From Acidimicrobiaceae bacterium (lineage in GTDB: Bacteria > Actinomycetota > Acidimicrobiia > Acidimicrobiales > Aldehydirespiratoraceae): a DNA stretch of 38,561 bases. A model generated the notes under the pieces. It worked only from the letters and a program-made list of their open reading frames with translations. It made no database searches and was not told where the DNA came from. Where the stretch lies: NCBI GenBank assembly GCA_009835735.1, contig VXWX01000014.1, positions 1-38,561 on the forward strand. Direction: 5' to 3'. Position numbers and translations under genes: made by a program. Below, in pieces: positions 31,801-36,245 of this stretch (position 1 is the stretch's first letter; every line of letters begins with the position of its first letter).

Positions 31801-32489
31801 TCATCAAGACGGTGCTGGCCATGAACCGAGGCAAGATCCCCAGGCATCTGCACCTGACCGAACCCAGCGAGCAGATCGACTGGGAGCGCCTGCCGGTGCG
31901 GGTCACCACCGAGGCGACGGATTGGCCGGAATCTGACACGCGGCCCAGGCTGGCCGCAGTGAGTTCGTTCGCGATCTCCGGCGCCAACGCTCATCTGGTG
32001 CTCGAAGGGTACGACGCGGGCCCCGAAGCGGGAACGGCCGGCATTTCGCAGCCGGTCCCCGGGACGCGGCTGCTTCCGCTGTCGGCGCGATCCGATAAGG
32101 CCCTCCGCGAGCTGGCCGGCCTCTACCTCTCATGGCTTGACCAGCGGAGCGCCGAACCCTCACCCGCAAGCCCCTCGCCCGAAGAGCTGCTGGCCGACAT
32201 GGCATGGACGGCCAGTGTGGGACGCAGCCACTTCGATTGTCGCTCCGCAGTCCTGTTCAGCGACATCGAGTCTCTGCGCGAGGGACTGCAGGCGGTTGCG
32301 GCCGGGCAACCGCAGAGGGCTCAGGATCATGAGGCCAGCCCGGTGCAGGCCGTCGCGGCGGACTACGAGGCCGGGGGTGATGCGGCGTTCCGCGAGTTGT
32401 TCGAGGGTGAACGCCGATCCCGTGTATCGCTGCCGGGCTATCCGTTCGAGCGCCGCCGCCACTGGGTGGAGCCACTTAGTCCCGGTTAG
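22830..32489 (+). CDS. Large type I polyketide synthase: KS-AT-DH-CMeT-psiKR-ER-KR-ACP-KS (terminal AT-less)
   Basis: About 3,219 residues from TTG 22830 (GGAG at 22816-22819); GTG 22791 in the same frame is an alternative start. Domains, with nucleotide positions: KS1 22863-24150, with Cys codon 23388 (DTACSSS), His 23793 (THGTGT) and His 23907 (NVGHLE). AT 24543-25470, with Ser 24825 (GHSLGE), WTQPCIYAIE and SPAYHSALVEP, which suggest malonyl. DH 25660-26570, with His 25761 (DHRVYGRVIMPG) and Asp 26286 (LLDGCFQ). C-methyltransferase about 26700-27800, with SAM loop EVGAGTGS at 27272-27290. Structural pseudo-KR 27820-28440. ER 28500-29430, with HAGAGGVGLAAIQ. KR 29455-30000, with TGGLGGIG but His instead of the catalytic Tyr (29910). 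ACP with Ser 30396 (LGMDSLMAVEF). A Pro/Glu-rich linker. KS2 30745-32010, then linkers and stop. There is no thioesterase. The first module appears complete for a fully reduced, alpha-methylated chain and probably acts iteratively, as in fungal highly reducing synthases. No homology search was possible. Confidence 0.93.
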   Translation: MPDPAPHAGGPPGPIAVVGMACRFPGAPDIPAFWRLLDEGDSAITEGVPGSGVGRVGELFTDPGVQNSACRFGAFIDGIDQFDAAFFRISPVEAQLLDPQQRLMLEVSWQALEDAGIDPDRLKGSRTGVYAGISNNEYRTLVLDGNDTAEPAASLYSVAGTSFNTAIGRVAFALGLRGPAMAVDTACSSSLAAVHQAVSGLQRGEADLALAGGVHAILSGRLFELRGNAGMLAPDGRCKTFDAAANGYVRGEGCGLLVLKRLSDAEADGDRIWGVIRGTALNQDGASQGLTVPNGEAQQQVIADALAWAGVTPADVDYVETHGTGTPVGDPIEAEATGMAYRSGRDRPLLIGSVKTNVGHLESAAGAASLIKVMLAMKRGVIPSHLNFRDPNPEIPWDRLPLQVTAEPTNWPRHGDRRPLAGVSGFGWSGTNAHVVVEGYGTPDAALEGEDPRRWLRGPARPVAIDSPSGVGDPATAPAARPARLLPLSAKTGDALRETAARYAGWLEERFEDPSGDEEADLLLSDAAWTAGVGRSHFARRAGVVFSDGDSLKAGLRVLAEGDEPPRRTATKVAFAYTGQASQWVGMGRALYDSEPVFRAVLDRCDEALRSERGASLLDVMFGVGADAEDLDDPAWTQPCIYAIECALTSLWSSVGVQPDVVVGHSLGEIAAAHAAGALSLTDGLQFAAARGALMGALPEDGAMAAVFATPERVAAAVTELNASTGGSPASVAADNGMHQVISGPANKVESLLEGFESEKVWVRRLRKSPAYHSALVEPALDDLEAVVDSIETVEPSVSYVSSMTGQVMDAGQALDGRYWRRQARAPVAFRTCVETLATMGVDTVIEIGPDTVLGPTVATAWPSEPGTAEPAIASSMRKPSAGKPDPLDGSGFLDAVAAAYGAGVDVSFEGLFATESRRRVPLPGYPFQHQRHWVEAPRRRRQTAGHPLLGTRHDSPRGETLHTTDMFASDPAWLGDHRVYGRVIMPGALYGSMAAAACEPQGDSKSLIVEDLQLHSPMIFEEDDPEDAAEAAGRTVQFVLDRADGAAPRRFEAFSRSDGEDGWTLHAQGQVTSGASPSPDTEPLELEQLEADLTAVDIAEFYRARADAGVDLGESFRTLHSLSVGDGEALGEVALPDGVDGGGAVMHPLLLDGCFQVMAAARRTTGAEDGSPYLPFGWERLWLDGPLEDRLLCHARLREPGGGAEGEPAGPREVIAADLRFYTLDGISLGGLDSYTVKRATRAALLSASEGLDDLLYEVAWRDQPLPDGVVPADFLPSPAVVAARSSPFEAYLEAAGVDTAGRASLLTDLERLSWRYALQALERLGWQRTEGDEIESDSLRQQLGVLPEHGRVFRRLFELLARAGVVEAAGDTFVVRSGSIDSLSPEMPRDPEEFAAEMAGRYEHGSTEIGLFRRSADALAEVLTGDTDPLTLLFSSGEPTAADLYLKAPVARAANQMLADAVAALLEQLPDDRRLRVIEVGAGTGSATAAVLPELPEGRFDYTYTDISAGFFAEAEGRFGGREACIEYRVLDVEKDPAAQGFDYHSYDLLIASNVLHATRYLSETLEHCRNLLAPSGHLVALENLRGQGWLDLTFGQLDGWWRFADSCRPHHALAGPAVWRQALADAGFDGAEVLGADESDPDQEPDRGVILAQGPAQVTERPGVWVLAADQTGVAGELATRLAARNQTVVLATDKTGPEQVPIPQSSGISRAAIDMEQRSDWLALFESLPPEVPLGGVGHFTALDNRGAQAATGELATDVKRATATALALMQGLTDADVAVAKGVWFVTRGGQVLAHERVDGLAGAALWGFGKVAGREAAHLQPRMIDLDPAENMPLPDLSEEFLYPDPETHIAYRTGHRQTARLVRTSTGTERLSLPEPAGESAWLLEPDPQGALEGLGVEAAPDRPLAAGEVRVAVLATGLNFWDMFRSLGVIDEGLLGGEFCGRVLEVGPGVTTVQEGDRVVGLAFGTFSSETVTCEEMIAPAPPDLPAAALATMPTAFVSAALSFDCSGLDSGEKVLIHAGAGGVGLAAIQLAQAAGAEVFATASAPKQAYLRSLGVRYVFDSRSTQFSDQILEATGGTGVDVVLNSLTGPGFIDASLACLAQRGRFVEMARVDILSHDEMSEARPDVGYWILELDVLKEHDPAQPGEALRRVMQRLEADELKPLVHTRWSLAEAGPAMKYMQAARHIGKIVFASSPLETGRLRADRTYLVTGGLGGIGCTMAEWLADRGAGAIVLNGRRDPDPEAAAVIDGLRERGATVSVELADMTDAAAVDAMLGRIADTLPPLGGVIHSVGVLSDASLQNQSWERFEQVLWPKVLGAWQLHRATMDLDLDLFVLFSSVAGVMGNAGQANHAAANAFLDVLAAHRRSRGLAAQSIAWGAWSGLGEAEEHRERIAGQLEAAGTGWITPQQGLRAFDRLVRQDPTAPMVASVDWQVVAEGGQHRSPFVEDLLAAAGRSGEHQETQADLLSELGQSPPAGHEQILIEFLRRELQAVMRLPNLPAPSAEFADLGMDSLMAVEFRNRVNRGFAGAYSAGNTVVFDYPSVQSLAAHLASELAELGTIEHADTGADARFAIQAPTDPAETGRTERPAPPERPERAEQADGSDPVPAAATVQDSPAAPVAPPSMTGNRGIAIVGMACRFPGAPDLDSFWRLLEAGENAVTDGRRDPGPWNGASGDPDNPDPGSRIGAFVEGIDQFDAGFFRIRPIEARMMDPQQRMLLETTWQALEDGGIDPSSLKGSRTGVYAGIGGSSEYRRVIAAAGRGDSYFGTTSSVAVGRIAFTLGLAGPAVPFDLACASSLVAIHHAVTALQQDEVDMALAGGANAVLSPSIAKFLEETGMLSASGQCRAFDAGADGYVRGEGCGMVVLKRLDDAIAAGDRIWGAVRGTAVNQNATGLGLTQPNGPAQMQAMEQALERAGVMPAEVDYLEAHGPGSPFGDAVEMNAAASVYGRGRDPEEPLLVGSVKTNIGHLECASAVAGVIKTVLAMNRGKIPRHLHLTEPSEQIDWERLPVRVTTEATDWPESDTRPRLAAVSSFAISGANAHLVLEGYDAGPEAGTAGISQPVPGTRLLPLSARSDKALRELAGLYLSWLDQRSAEPSPASPSPEELLADMAWTASVGRSHFDCRSAVLFSDIESLREGLQAVAAGQPQRAQDHEASPVQAVAADYEAGGDAAFRELFEGERRSRVSLPGYPFERRRHWVEPLSPG
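30745..32489 (+). other. Terminal KS2 region with excised AT (part of the synthase)
   Basis: KS2 has Cys 31245 (DLACASSL), His 31650 (EAHGPGSPFGD) and His 31770 (NIGHLECASAVAG), so the C-H-H triad is kept but the surrounding motifs differ from KS1. After it comes the KS-to-AT linker (LPLSARSDKALRELAG, then MAWTASVGRSHFD, to about 32310). It is joined directly to a post-AT linker (VQAVAADYEAGGDAAFRELF, then RRSRVSLPGYPFERRRHW, 32340-32470). In module 1 the same two linkers are separated by a ~970-base AT. No AT, KR or ACP follows in any frame before the next gene. Confidence 0.85.
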
Positions 32490-32520
32490 TCCAGAAAAAT
32501 CGACCGGCTTTTCCAGAAAA
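32490..32520 (+). repeat. Two direct copies of TCCAGAAAA spaced by two helical turns
   Basis: TCCAGAAAA occurs at 32490-32498 and 32512-32520, 22 bases start to start. The first copy begins immediately after the synthase stop codon. The stretch is AT-rich in an otherwise GC-rich window. The spacing, on one face of the helix, would suit a dimeric DNA-binding protein, but no regulator gene is in the window. Confidence 0.45.
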
Positions 32521-32526
32521 TTTGAA

Positions 32527-32554
32527 TTGACAGGAGCAGCAGTGTCACTAGGCT
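32527..32554 (+). promoter_or_regulatory. Putative promoter for the discrete ACP gene
   Basis: TTGACA (32527-32532), a 16-base spacer and TAGGCT (32549-32554) resemble a housekeeping sigma promoter. It lies in the 103-base gap after the synthase gene and 38 bases before the ACP start codon. The AT-rich direct repeats lie just upstream. Confidence 0.38.
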
Positions 32555-32592
32555 CCCGCTGACGTTCCCTCACAGCTACGAAAGGAACCAGG

Positions 32593-32832
32593 ATGTCATC
32601 CACCGAAGAACGGATTCGAGCACTTGTGGACGCGAACCTCCAGATCGAGGGCCGCGAGGCAGGCTCGCCGCTGACCCCGGATCTCAACATCGTCGACGCA
32701 GGAGTCAGCTCCACGGATGTGGTGGCGTTCTGGAGGCTCGTGTGCGAGGAGTTCGGCGTCGACATTCCGGCCGAAGAGTTCGCAGAGCTCTTGACGCCGA
32801 GCGACTTGATCGCGTATCTGGACGCCCAGTAG
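32593..32832 (+). CDS. Discrete acyl carrier protein
   Basis: A 79-residue stand-alone carrier protein with the four-helix pattern of the ACP/PCP family: MSSTEERIRALVDANLQ (helix 1), NIVDAGVSSTDVVAFWRLV (start of helix 2), EEFGVDIPAEEFAEL and TPSDLIAYLDAQ. The attachment serine is S40 by alignment with GxDSL, though S39 precedes it and the usual Leu is Thr (GVSSTD). AAAGGA lies six bases before the ATG. It follows a synthase that ends in a KS without its own ACP, and precedes a phosphopantetheinyl transferase, so it is the best candidate to carry the unit used by KS2. Its codon use (cga, ctt, ttg, tca, gaa) is less GC-biased than its neighbours, which may mean a different history. Confidence 0.9.
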   Translation: MSSTEERIRALVDANLQIEGREAGSPLTPDLNIVDAGVSSTDVVAFWRLVCEEFGVDIPAEEFAELLTPSDLIAYLDAQ

Positions 32833-32841
32833 GGCTGACGC

Positions 32842-32853
32842 GGAGGTCTCCTG
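32842..32853 (+). promoter_or_regulatory. Ribosome site GGAGG followed by CTG start candidate
   Basis: GGAGG at 32842-32846 is followed, four bases later, by CTG at 32851, in frame with the phosphopantetheinyl transferase. The in-frame stop TGA is at 32836. Between that stop and 33046 there is no ATG, GTG or TTG in this frame, yet the encoded residues fit the family. Confidence 0.45.
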
Positions 32854-33597
32854 ACTCCTCTCCCGTCCGGGAAGCTCCTCACGCCGGTCCTTCCGGCAAC
32901 TGAGGGGTCAGAGCATTGGTGCAGTGCGTTCCGCGCCTTCGATGATGTCCGCGTACTGCATGTAGACCTGTCGACCGGCGATGGGCGTGAGCAGCGCGCC
33001 CTGCAGTGGCTCAACGGCACCGAGCAGCGCCGGCGAGAACGGTTCGTGTACGAGAGTCCTAGGCACCGGTTCACGCTGTGCCGGGCCGCACTCCGATCCG
33101 TGCTGTGCCGGGAACTCGGCTGCAGCAACGAGCACCTCGCCTTCCGGACCTCTAGGCACGGCAAGCCGTACGCCACCGTGCGCGGGCGGCGCGCTCCGAT
33201 CAGCTTCAACGTGAGCCACAGCGGCACCCACGGGCTGATCGCCCTAGCACCCGGCGGGCAGGTCGGGATCGATGTCGAGGAGCGGGTTCCCCACCGGAAC
33301 CTCGACGAGTTGATCGAGGCAGTGTTCGGCCCCAACGAGAAGCAGGAGTTGTCCGCGGCGAACAATCGGGATCGGCTCCACCTGTTCTTCAGGCTCTGGA
33401 CGATGAAGGAAGCACTGAGCAAGGCCCACGGAATGGGCCTGTCGTTGGACGTGTCCCGCTTCGAGATCCCGCCGGACATGAGGGCCGGCGCAACCAGCGG
33501 CTCTGTCCGGCTCGCTGGCATACCGGGATGGAGACTCGAGGACATCAGCACCGACCGCTTCGCGGCCGCGGTCGCCTACGAAGGCCGCGGCCGATGA
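32851..33597 (+). CDS. Sfp-type 4'-phosphopantetheinyl transferase
   Basis: About 248 residues if it starts at CTG 32851, the usual length for Sfp-type enzymes. The first standard start, GTG 33046, gives only 183. The enzyme transfers phosphopantetheine from CoA to carrier-protein serines. The N-terminal half, before GTG 33046, contains FDDVRVLHVDLSTGDGRE and LNGTEQRRRERFVYESPRHR, which fit the family's beta-alpha start. Core motifs are GKPYATV, FNVSHSGTHG, VGIDVEERVPHRNLD (Mg-binding Asp and Glu) and FFRLWTMKEALSKAHGMGL (WxxKEA). It starts 18 bases after the ACP stop, and its stop overlaps the dioxygenase start (ATGA). It should activate both the integral ACP and the discrete ACP. Confidence 0.88.
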   Translation: MTPLPSGKLLTPVLPATEGSEHWCSAFRAFDDVRVLHVDLSTGDGREQRALQWLNGTEQRRRERFVYESPRHRFTLCRAALRSVLCRELGCSNEHLAFRTSRHGKPYATVRGRRAPISFNVSHSGTHGLIALAPGGQVGIDVEERVPHRNLDELIEAVFGPNEKQELSAANNRDRLHLFFRLWTMKEALSKAHGMGLSLDVSRFEIPPDMRAGATSGSVRLAGIPGWRLEDISTDRFAAAVAYEGRGR

Positions 33598-34520
33598 CCT
33601 CGGCCCCGCCCCTGAGAGACGTCACTGACGCCGAGAGCGAGGCGTTCCACCGCGATGGCGCGGTGCTGCTCGAAGGCGTGCTGGCCCCTGAGTGGGTGGA
33701 CCTGGTCGCCGACGGGCTGGAGGAGTGCTACGCCGAGCGCGACCACATGTCCAGCGAGGTTGTCGCCCGGGGGGCGACCGTGCGGGCCGACCAGCTGCTG
33801 GCTGCCCGGTCCACCAGCCTTCGCCGGTTCGCCAACGACTCACCCGTCGGCGGCCTCGTGGGCTCGGTGCTCAGCGCCCCGGTGCGCTTCTACATGGACC
33901 AGATGTTCTTCCGGAGGGCAGGGTTCATGGCCCCGACCCCTTGGCACCAGGACACCAGCTATCACAACGTGGAGGGCCACCACCTGGTGCGAGCCTGGGC
34001 GTCGCCGGACCGGGTGCCCCGCCCGGCCAGCCTCGAAGTGGTCCGCGGATCGCACCGCTGGAACGTCACATACCGGCCGATGGTGGGCCGGGACCCCGAC
34101 ATGTCCGACGAGGAGAACGCGCTCCGGATGGCCTTGGCCCGCAAGCGGGGCGTCTACGAGAAGGGGGGTTCCGGGTTTGCCTACCGCGGCGTGGTGATGG
34201 ACAAGTCGCTGCCTCCCACCCCCGACGTGCCTCGCGATCGCGGATCGTTCGACATCATGGGCTGGGACTACCGGCCCGGTGACGTGATCCTCTTCCACGG
34301 CAACCTGCTCCACGGGACGGCCGAGGGAGTGACCCTCGAACACGACCGGCGGGCCTACGCCGCCCTCTTCGCCGGCCCCGAGGCCCGGTACATCCAGCGA
34401 GTTGGGCAGATGGTGCCCGACCCTCCGGGCCTGGCCGAGCAGCAGCCCCAGACGGGTCAGACCCTCGACTCGTTCGGGGATGTCTTCCCACTGGTGTGGT
34501 CGCCGGGAGACTGGAACTAA
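33594..34520 (+). CDS. Phytanoyl-CoA dioxygenase (PhyH) family Fe(II)/2-oxoglutarate oxygenase
   Basis: A 308-residue non-heme iron oxygenase that couples 2-oxoglutarate decarboxylation to hydroxylation of a substrate. The facial triad is H118-x-D120 (TPWHQDTSYHN) and H240 (LFHGNLLHGTAEG). R252 or R253 (DRRAYAALF) is a likely 2-oxoglutarate carboxylate binder. Start MTSAPPLRDVTDAESEAF at 33594 overlaps the PPTase stop as ATGA, so a longer frame upstream is not used. Given its place after the synthase, ACP and PPTase genes it is probably a tailoring hydroxylase acting on the polyketide, possibly while carrier-bound. That function is inference; the family is clear. Confidence 0.9.
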   Translation: MTSAPPLRDVTDAESEAFHRDGAVLLEGVLAPEWVDLVADGLEECYAERDHMSSEVVARGATVRADQLLAARSTSLRRFANDSPVGGLVGSVLSAPVRFYMDQMFFRRAGFMAPTPWHQDTSYHNVEGHHLVRAWASPDRVPRPASLEVVRGSHRWNVTYRPMVGRDPDMSDEENALRMALARKRGVYEKGGSGFAYRGVVMDKSLPPTPDVPRDRGSFDIMGWDYRPGDVILFHGNLLHGTAEGVTLEHDRRAYAALFAGPEARYIQRVGQMVPDPPGLAEQQPQTGQTLDSFGDVFPLVWSPGDWN

Positions 34521-34529
34521 AGACCGGAC

Positions 34530-36122
34530 GTGGTTGACGATTGGGCGGTCACCAGGGGATGCAGCGCGATCCCCGAGGACATTCTGAATCTGGCGGCCGA
34601 TACCCAGGCCACGCTAGGCGACAAGCTTGCCGCGCTGCGATCGGTGAGCGAGCCGTTCCCCAACACTGTCGGTCCCGCGGCAGGCGATCGCTGGATCTCT
34701 GAAGCCGGGCCGCCAAAGGCCCGGACTGCATCCGGGACCGTCGAGGAGTCCCGTCCCTCGCCGGAGAGCGAACCTGCCAAGGTTGGAGACGAACTGACCG
34801 ACCTCAGTGCTGCAGCTCTACTCGATGGCTACCAGACGGGGGCATTCAACCCGGTCGAAATGGTCGACGCCTGCCTCACCCGCATCAACGACACCGACAT
34901 CGGAGCGGCTGTGACCCGCGACGACGACGCGGCCCGAGAACAGGCGGCACGCTCAGCCCAACGGTGGCGAAGAGGTGACGCCGGGCCGCTGGAAGGCGTC
35001 CCTGTCGGAGTGAAGGACATCATCGATACGGCCGGTCTGGCCACGACAGCGGGATCGAGCCTGTACGCGGGCCGCGTCCCTCCCGCCGACGCCACCGTCG
35101 TGGCCCGGCTGCGGGACGCCGGCGCGGTGATCCTGGCCAAGACGACCACCCCGGAGTTCGCCTTCGGCGACGAAACCGGTGACGGCGTGACCAATCCCGC
35201 CGCCCCGGGTCGGTGGGCGGGGGGCAGCTCATCGGGCTCGGCCGCCGGCCTAGCCGCCGGGATCTTCCCGGTGGCACTCGGCAGCGACACCGGCGGGTCC
35301 ATCCGGGTGCCGTCGTCGTACTGTGGTGTGAGCGGCCTCAAGCCCACGTTCGGCCGGGTGCCCCGCGACGGCGTTCTTGGTGTGTCCTGGACGCTGGACC
35401 ATGTCGGCCCCATGGCCCGCACCGTCGAGGATCTGGGGTTGGTGCTTGGCGTGATCGCGGGTGGATCCGACACCGATCCCTACGCTTCCGATCAGCCCGT
35501 GCCCGCCTACGGCCCGCTGGCCCGGTCGATTCGAGGCACGCGCGTCGGCGTGGTCGACGGGTGGCTCCCCGAAGGCAGCTCGCCCGGTGTGGCCGCAGTC
35601 CTGTCCGGCGCGCTGGCTCGCCTCAAGGAAGTCGGCTGCACGGTCGAGACGGTTCCATTCCCCCACGCCGAGTTGGCCGGCATCATCGCCTGGGTCATCA
35701 CGGTGGTGGAGTTCGCCGCGTACCACGCCAGCAACCTCCACCGCATCGGCGAGTTCACGCCCTCGGCCGCTTGCCGGCTCACGGCCGGAGCCCGAACCAG
35801 CGCCGCCGACTACCTGAGGGCGCTGCGAGCCCGCAGTCTGGCCCAGCGCGACCTCGACGCAGCCTTCGAGCGGGTGGACGTCCTGGTCACCGCGGCCACG
35901 CCCACCTCCGCGCCCGACCCGGCCACCTTTTTCGACGACGGCGACCGCCTATGGCTCGACAAGGTGGCCCGCAACTTCCTGCCGTTCAACGTCACCGGGA
36001 ATCCCGCTCTGGTCGTGCCAGCCGGACTCGACGAGGGCCGGCCCACGGCGGTGCAGATCGTCGCCCCACCCCACGCCGACGCCCGGTGCCTACAGGTCGG
36101 AGCAGCCCTACAAGTTGTCTAG
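34530..36122 (+). CDS. Amidase-signature family enzyme with N-terminal extension
   Basis: A 530-residue amidase-signature hydrolase. The catalytic triad is K162 (VGVKDIIDTAGL), cis-Ser S234 (WAGGSSSGSAAGLAAG) and nucleophile S257 (GSDTGGSIRVPSSYCG). The C-terminal part ends FNVTGNPALVVPAG, then RPTAVQIVAPPHADAR, as usual. The catalytic core begins near residue 88 (ELTDLSAAALLDG). The first 88 residues, including AIPEDILNLAADTQATLGDK and a Pro/Glu-rich linker at 60-85, are an extension I do not recognise. The GTG start at 34530 is nine bases after the dioxygenase stop. It may form or cleave an amide in the product, or serve unrelated amide catabolism. A gap of 123 bases separates it from the next gene. 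Confidence 0.87.
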   Translation: MVDDWAVTRGCSAIPEDILNLAADTQATLGDKLAALRSVSEPFPNTVGPAAGDRWISEAGPPKARTASGTVEESRPSPESEPAKVGDELTDLSAAALLDGYQTGAFNPVEMVDACLTRINDTDIGAAVTRDDDAAREQAARSAQRWRRGDAGPLEGVPVGVKDIIDTAGLATTAGSSLYAGRVPPADATVVARLRDAGAVILAKTTTPEFAFGDETGDGVTNPAAPGRWAGGSSSGSAAGLAAGIFPVALGSDTGGSIRVPSSYCGVSGLKPTFGRVPRDGVLGVSWTLDHVGPMARTVEDLGLVLGVIAGGSDTDPYASDQPVPAYGPLARSIRGTRVGVVDGWLPEGSSPGVAAVLSGALARLKEVGCTVETVPFPHAELAGIIAWVITVVEFAAYHASNLHRIGEFTPSAACRLTAGARTSAADYLRALRARSLAQRDLDAAFERVDVLVTAATPTSAPDPATFFDDGDRLWLDKVARNFLPFNVTGNPALVVPAGLDEGRPTAVQIVAPPHADARCLQVGAALQVV

Positions 36123-36245
36123 GAGCGGGCTTCCTCTGCTCGGGGTCGTCCGGGCTCTCCCGATATCAGCCGCCGCGAGCCAACCAACTAGGTTCAGCGG
36201 CACGCTGACCACCTCCCCGACGCGCGCCACTGTGAGGAACGAGCC

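Noticed and set aside
32490-32592. A frameshift hiding the missing AT/KR/ACP of module 2
   Set aside because: The post-AT linker is already present before the stop. Downstream frames hold an intergenic region and an independent ACP gene with its own ribosome site.
32861-32896. Hairpins TCCCG-TC-CGGGA and CCGG-TCCTT-CCGG as an ACP terminator
   Set aside because: The loops are tight, the stems short and the U-tract absent. Both fall inside the coding sequence if the PPTase starts at CTG 32851.
33046-33597. PPTase starting at GTG 33046
   Set aside because: The 183-residue version lacks the N-terminal lobe, although the upstream frame encodes family-like sequence. CTG 32851 is preferred but not proved.
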